Shown piece after piece: positions 5,885 through 6,192 of a stretch of DNA of 6,192 bases (positions are counted from its first letter, which is position 1; every line of letters begins with the position of its first letter). This DNA comes from Dialister sp. CAG:486 (GTDB lineage: Bacteria > Bacillota > Negativicutes > Veillonellales > Dialisteraceae). The notes under the pieces are model-generated. The model had not been told where the DNA came from. It did no database searches and saw only the letters and a list, made by a program, of their open reading frames with translations. The translations under genes were made by a program, and so were the position numbers. The DNA is taken from the NCBI GenBank assembly GCA_000434475.1, contig FR879545.1, positions 1 through 6,192 on the forward strand, given 5' to 3'.

Positions 5885-6145
5885 GTGGCAGAAGAAAGAA
5901 AGTTGCGCAAGGTGCGCCAGGGAATTGTTGTCAGCGACAAGATGGATAAAACCGTAGTTGTTGCTGTAGAACGCAAAGTTCCCCACAAGCTCTACAAAAA
6001 ATCGATTAATACCACAACAAAGTTCAAAGCGCATGACGAAAACAACGAATGCCGTGTCGGTGATACCGTACGCATCGTCGAAACCCGCCCGCTGTCTCAT
6101 GACAAGCGTTGGAGAGTTGAAAAAATCGTTGCCCGTCAGAACTGA
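5885..6145 (+). CDS. rpsQ: 30S ribosomal protein S17 (GTG start)
   Basis: S17 is an OB-fold primary-binding protein of the 30S body that binds 16S rRNA. The product has 86 residues, normal for bacteria. It shows [20 protein letters not shown] (8-27), then [19 protein letters not shown], and the family signature [18 protein letters not shown] (59-76). The GTG at 5885 lies 6 bases after AAAGGAGGAT (5869-5878) and gives the expected [10 protein letters not shown]-terminus; no ATG is available before the conserved region. A 32-base gap with its own ribosome binding site leads to rplN. Confidence 0.98.
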   Translation: MAEERKLRKVRQGIVVSDKMDKTVVVAVERKVPHKLYKKSINTTTKFKAHDENNECRVGDTVRIVETRPLSHDKRWRVEKIVARQN

Positions 6146-6177
6146 TATACAAAGATTAATATAGGAGGATAGGCACG

Positions 6178-6192
6178 ATGATTCAGCAGGAA
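6178..6192 (+). CDS. rplN: 50S ribosomal protein L14, start only (runs off the right edge)
   Basis: Only the first five codons (MIQQE) are inside the window. This is the standard N-terminus of bacterial L14, which usually continues with a sequence like SRL.VADN. The ATG is 7 bases after ATAGGAGGAT (6161-6170), and rplN is the expected next gene after rpsQ in this operon. Because so little is visible, the call rests on these five residues, the ribosome binding site and gene order. Confidence 0.92.

Noticed and set aside
1042..6192. A new biological system hidden among the genes
   Set aside because: Every gene from 1042 on is a standard ribosomal protein in the canonical S10 order with normal lengths and motifs; no insertion, extra gene or mobile element is present.

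Overview
This window is the 5' half of a bacterial S10 ribosomal-protein operon together with the non-coding stretch that precedes it. The gene order is rpsJ-rplC-rplD-rplW-rplB-rpsS-rplV-rpsC-rplP-rpmC-rpsQ-rplN(partial). Strong AAGGAGG-type ribosome binding sites before nearly every gene, GTG/TTG starts on three genes, and the protein sequences point to a Firmicute. A member of the Negativicutes (Veillonella/Dialister/Megasphaera-like) is my best guess, but I cannot settle the genus from sequence alone.

Layout. Positions 1-31 form a strong symmetrical intrinsic terminator that separates the operon from whatever lies upstream. Positions 72 to about 558 carry no intact gene. The minus strand there holds broken reading frames that look like a decayed ABC transporter locus: the N-terminal segment of an ATPase (481-558), a hydrophobic permease segment (329-436), and a later permease segment that ends in a stop (72-343). 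Positions 559 to about 860 hold no gene I can recognise and become AT-rich. At 867-895 there is a good sigma-70-type promoter whose spacer contains a perfect 6+6 inverted repeat. An approximately 140-nt leader follows that can fold into three consecutive hairpins before the rpsJ ribosome binding site.

From 1042 to the right edge, the genes are packed on the plus strand with gaps of 1-49 bases or 1-base stop/start overlaps (rplD/rplW and rpsC/rplP). The longest gap, between rplC and rplD, contains a small inverted repeat. No promoter or terminator is evident inside the operon, so one long transcript is expected.

The gene products are all structural ribosomal proteins. L2, L3, L4, L16, L22, L23 and L29 (and L14) build the large subunit around the peptidyl-transferase centre and exit tunnel. 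S3, S10, S17 and S19 build the small-subunit head and body. I found no novel defence, mobile or biosynthetic system. The points worth a second look are all in the upstream 1 kb plus the rplC-rplD spacer.
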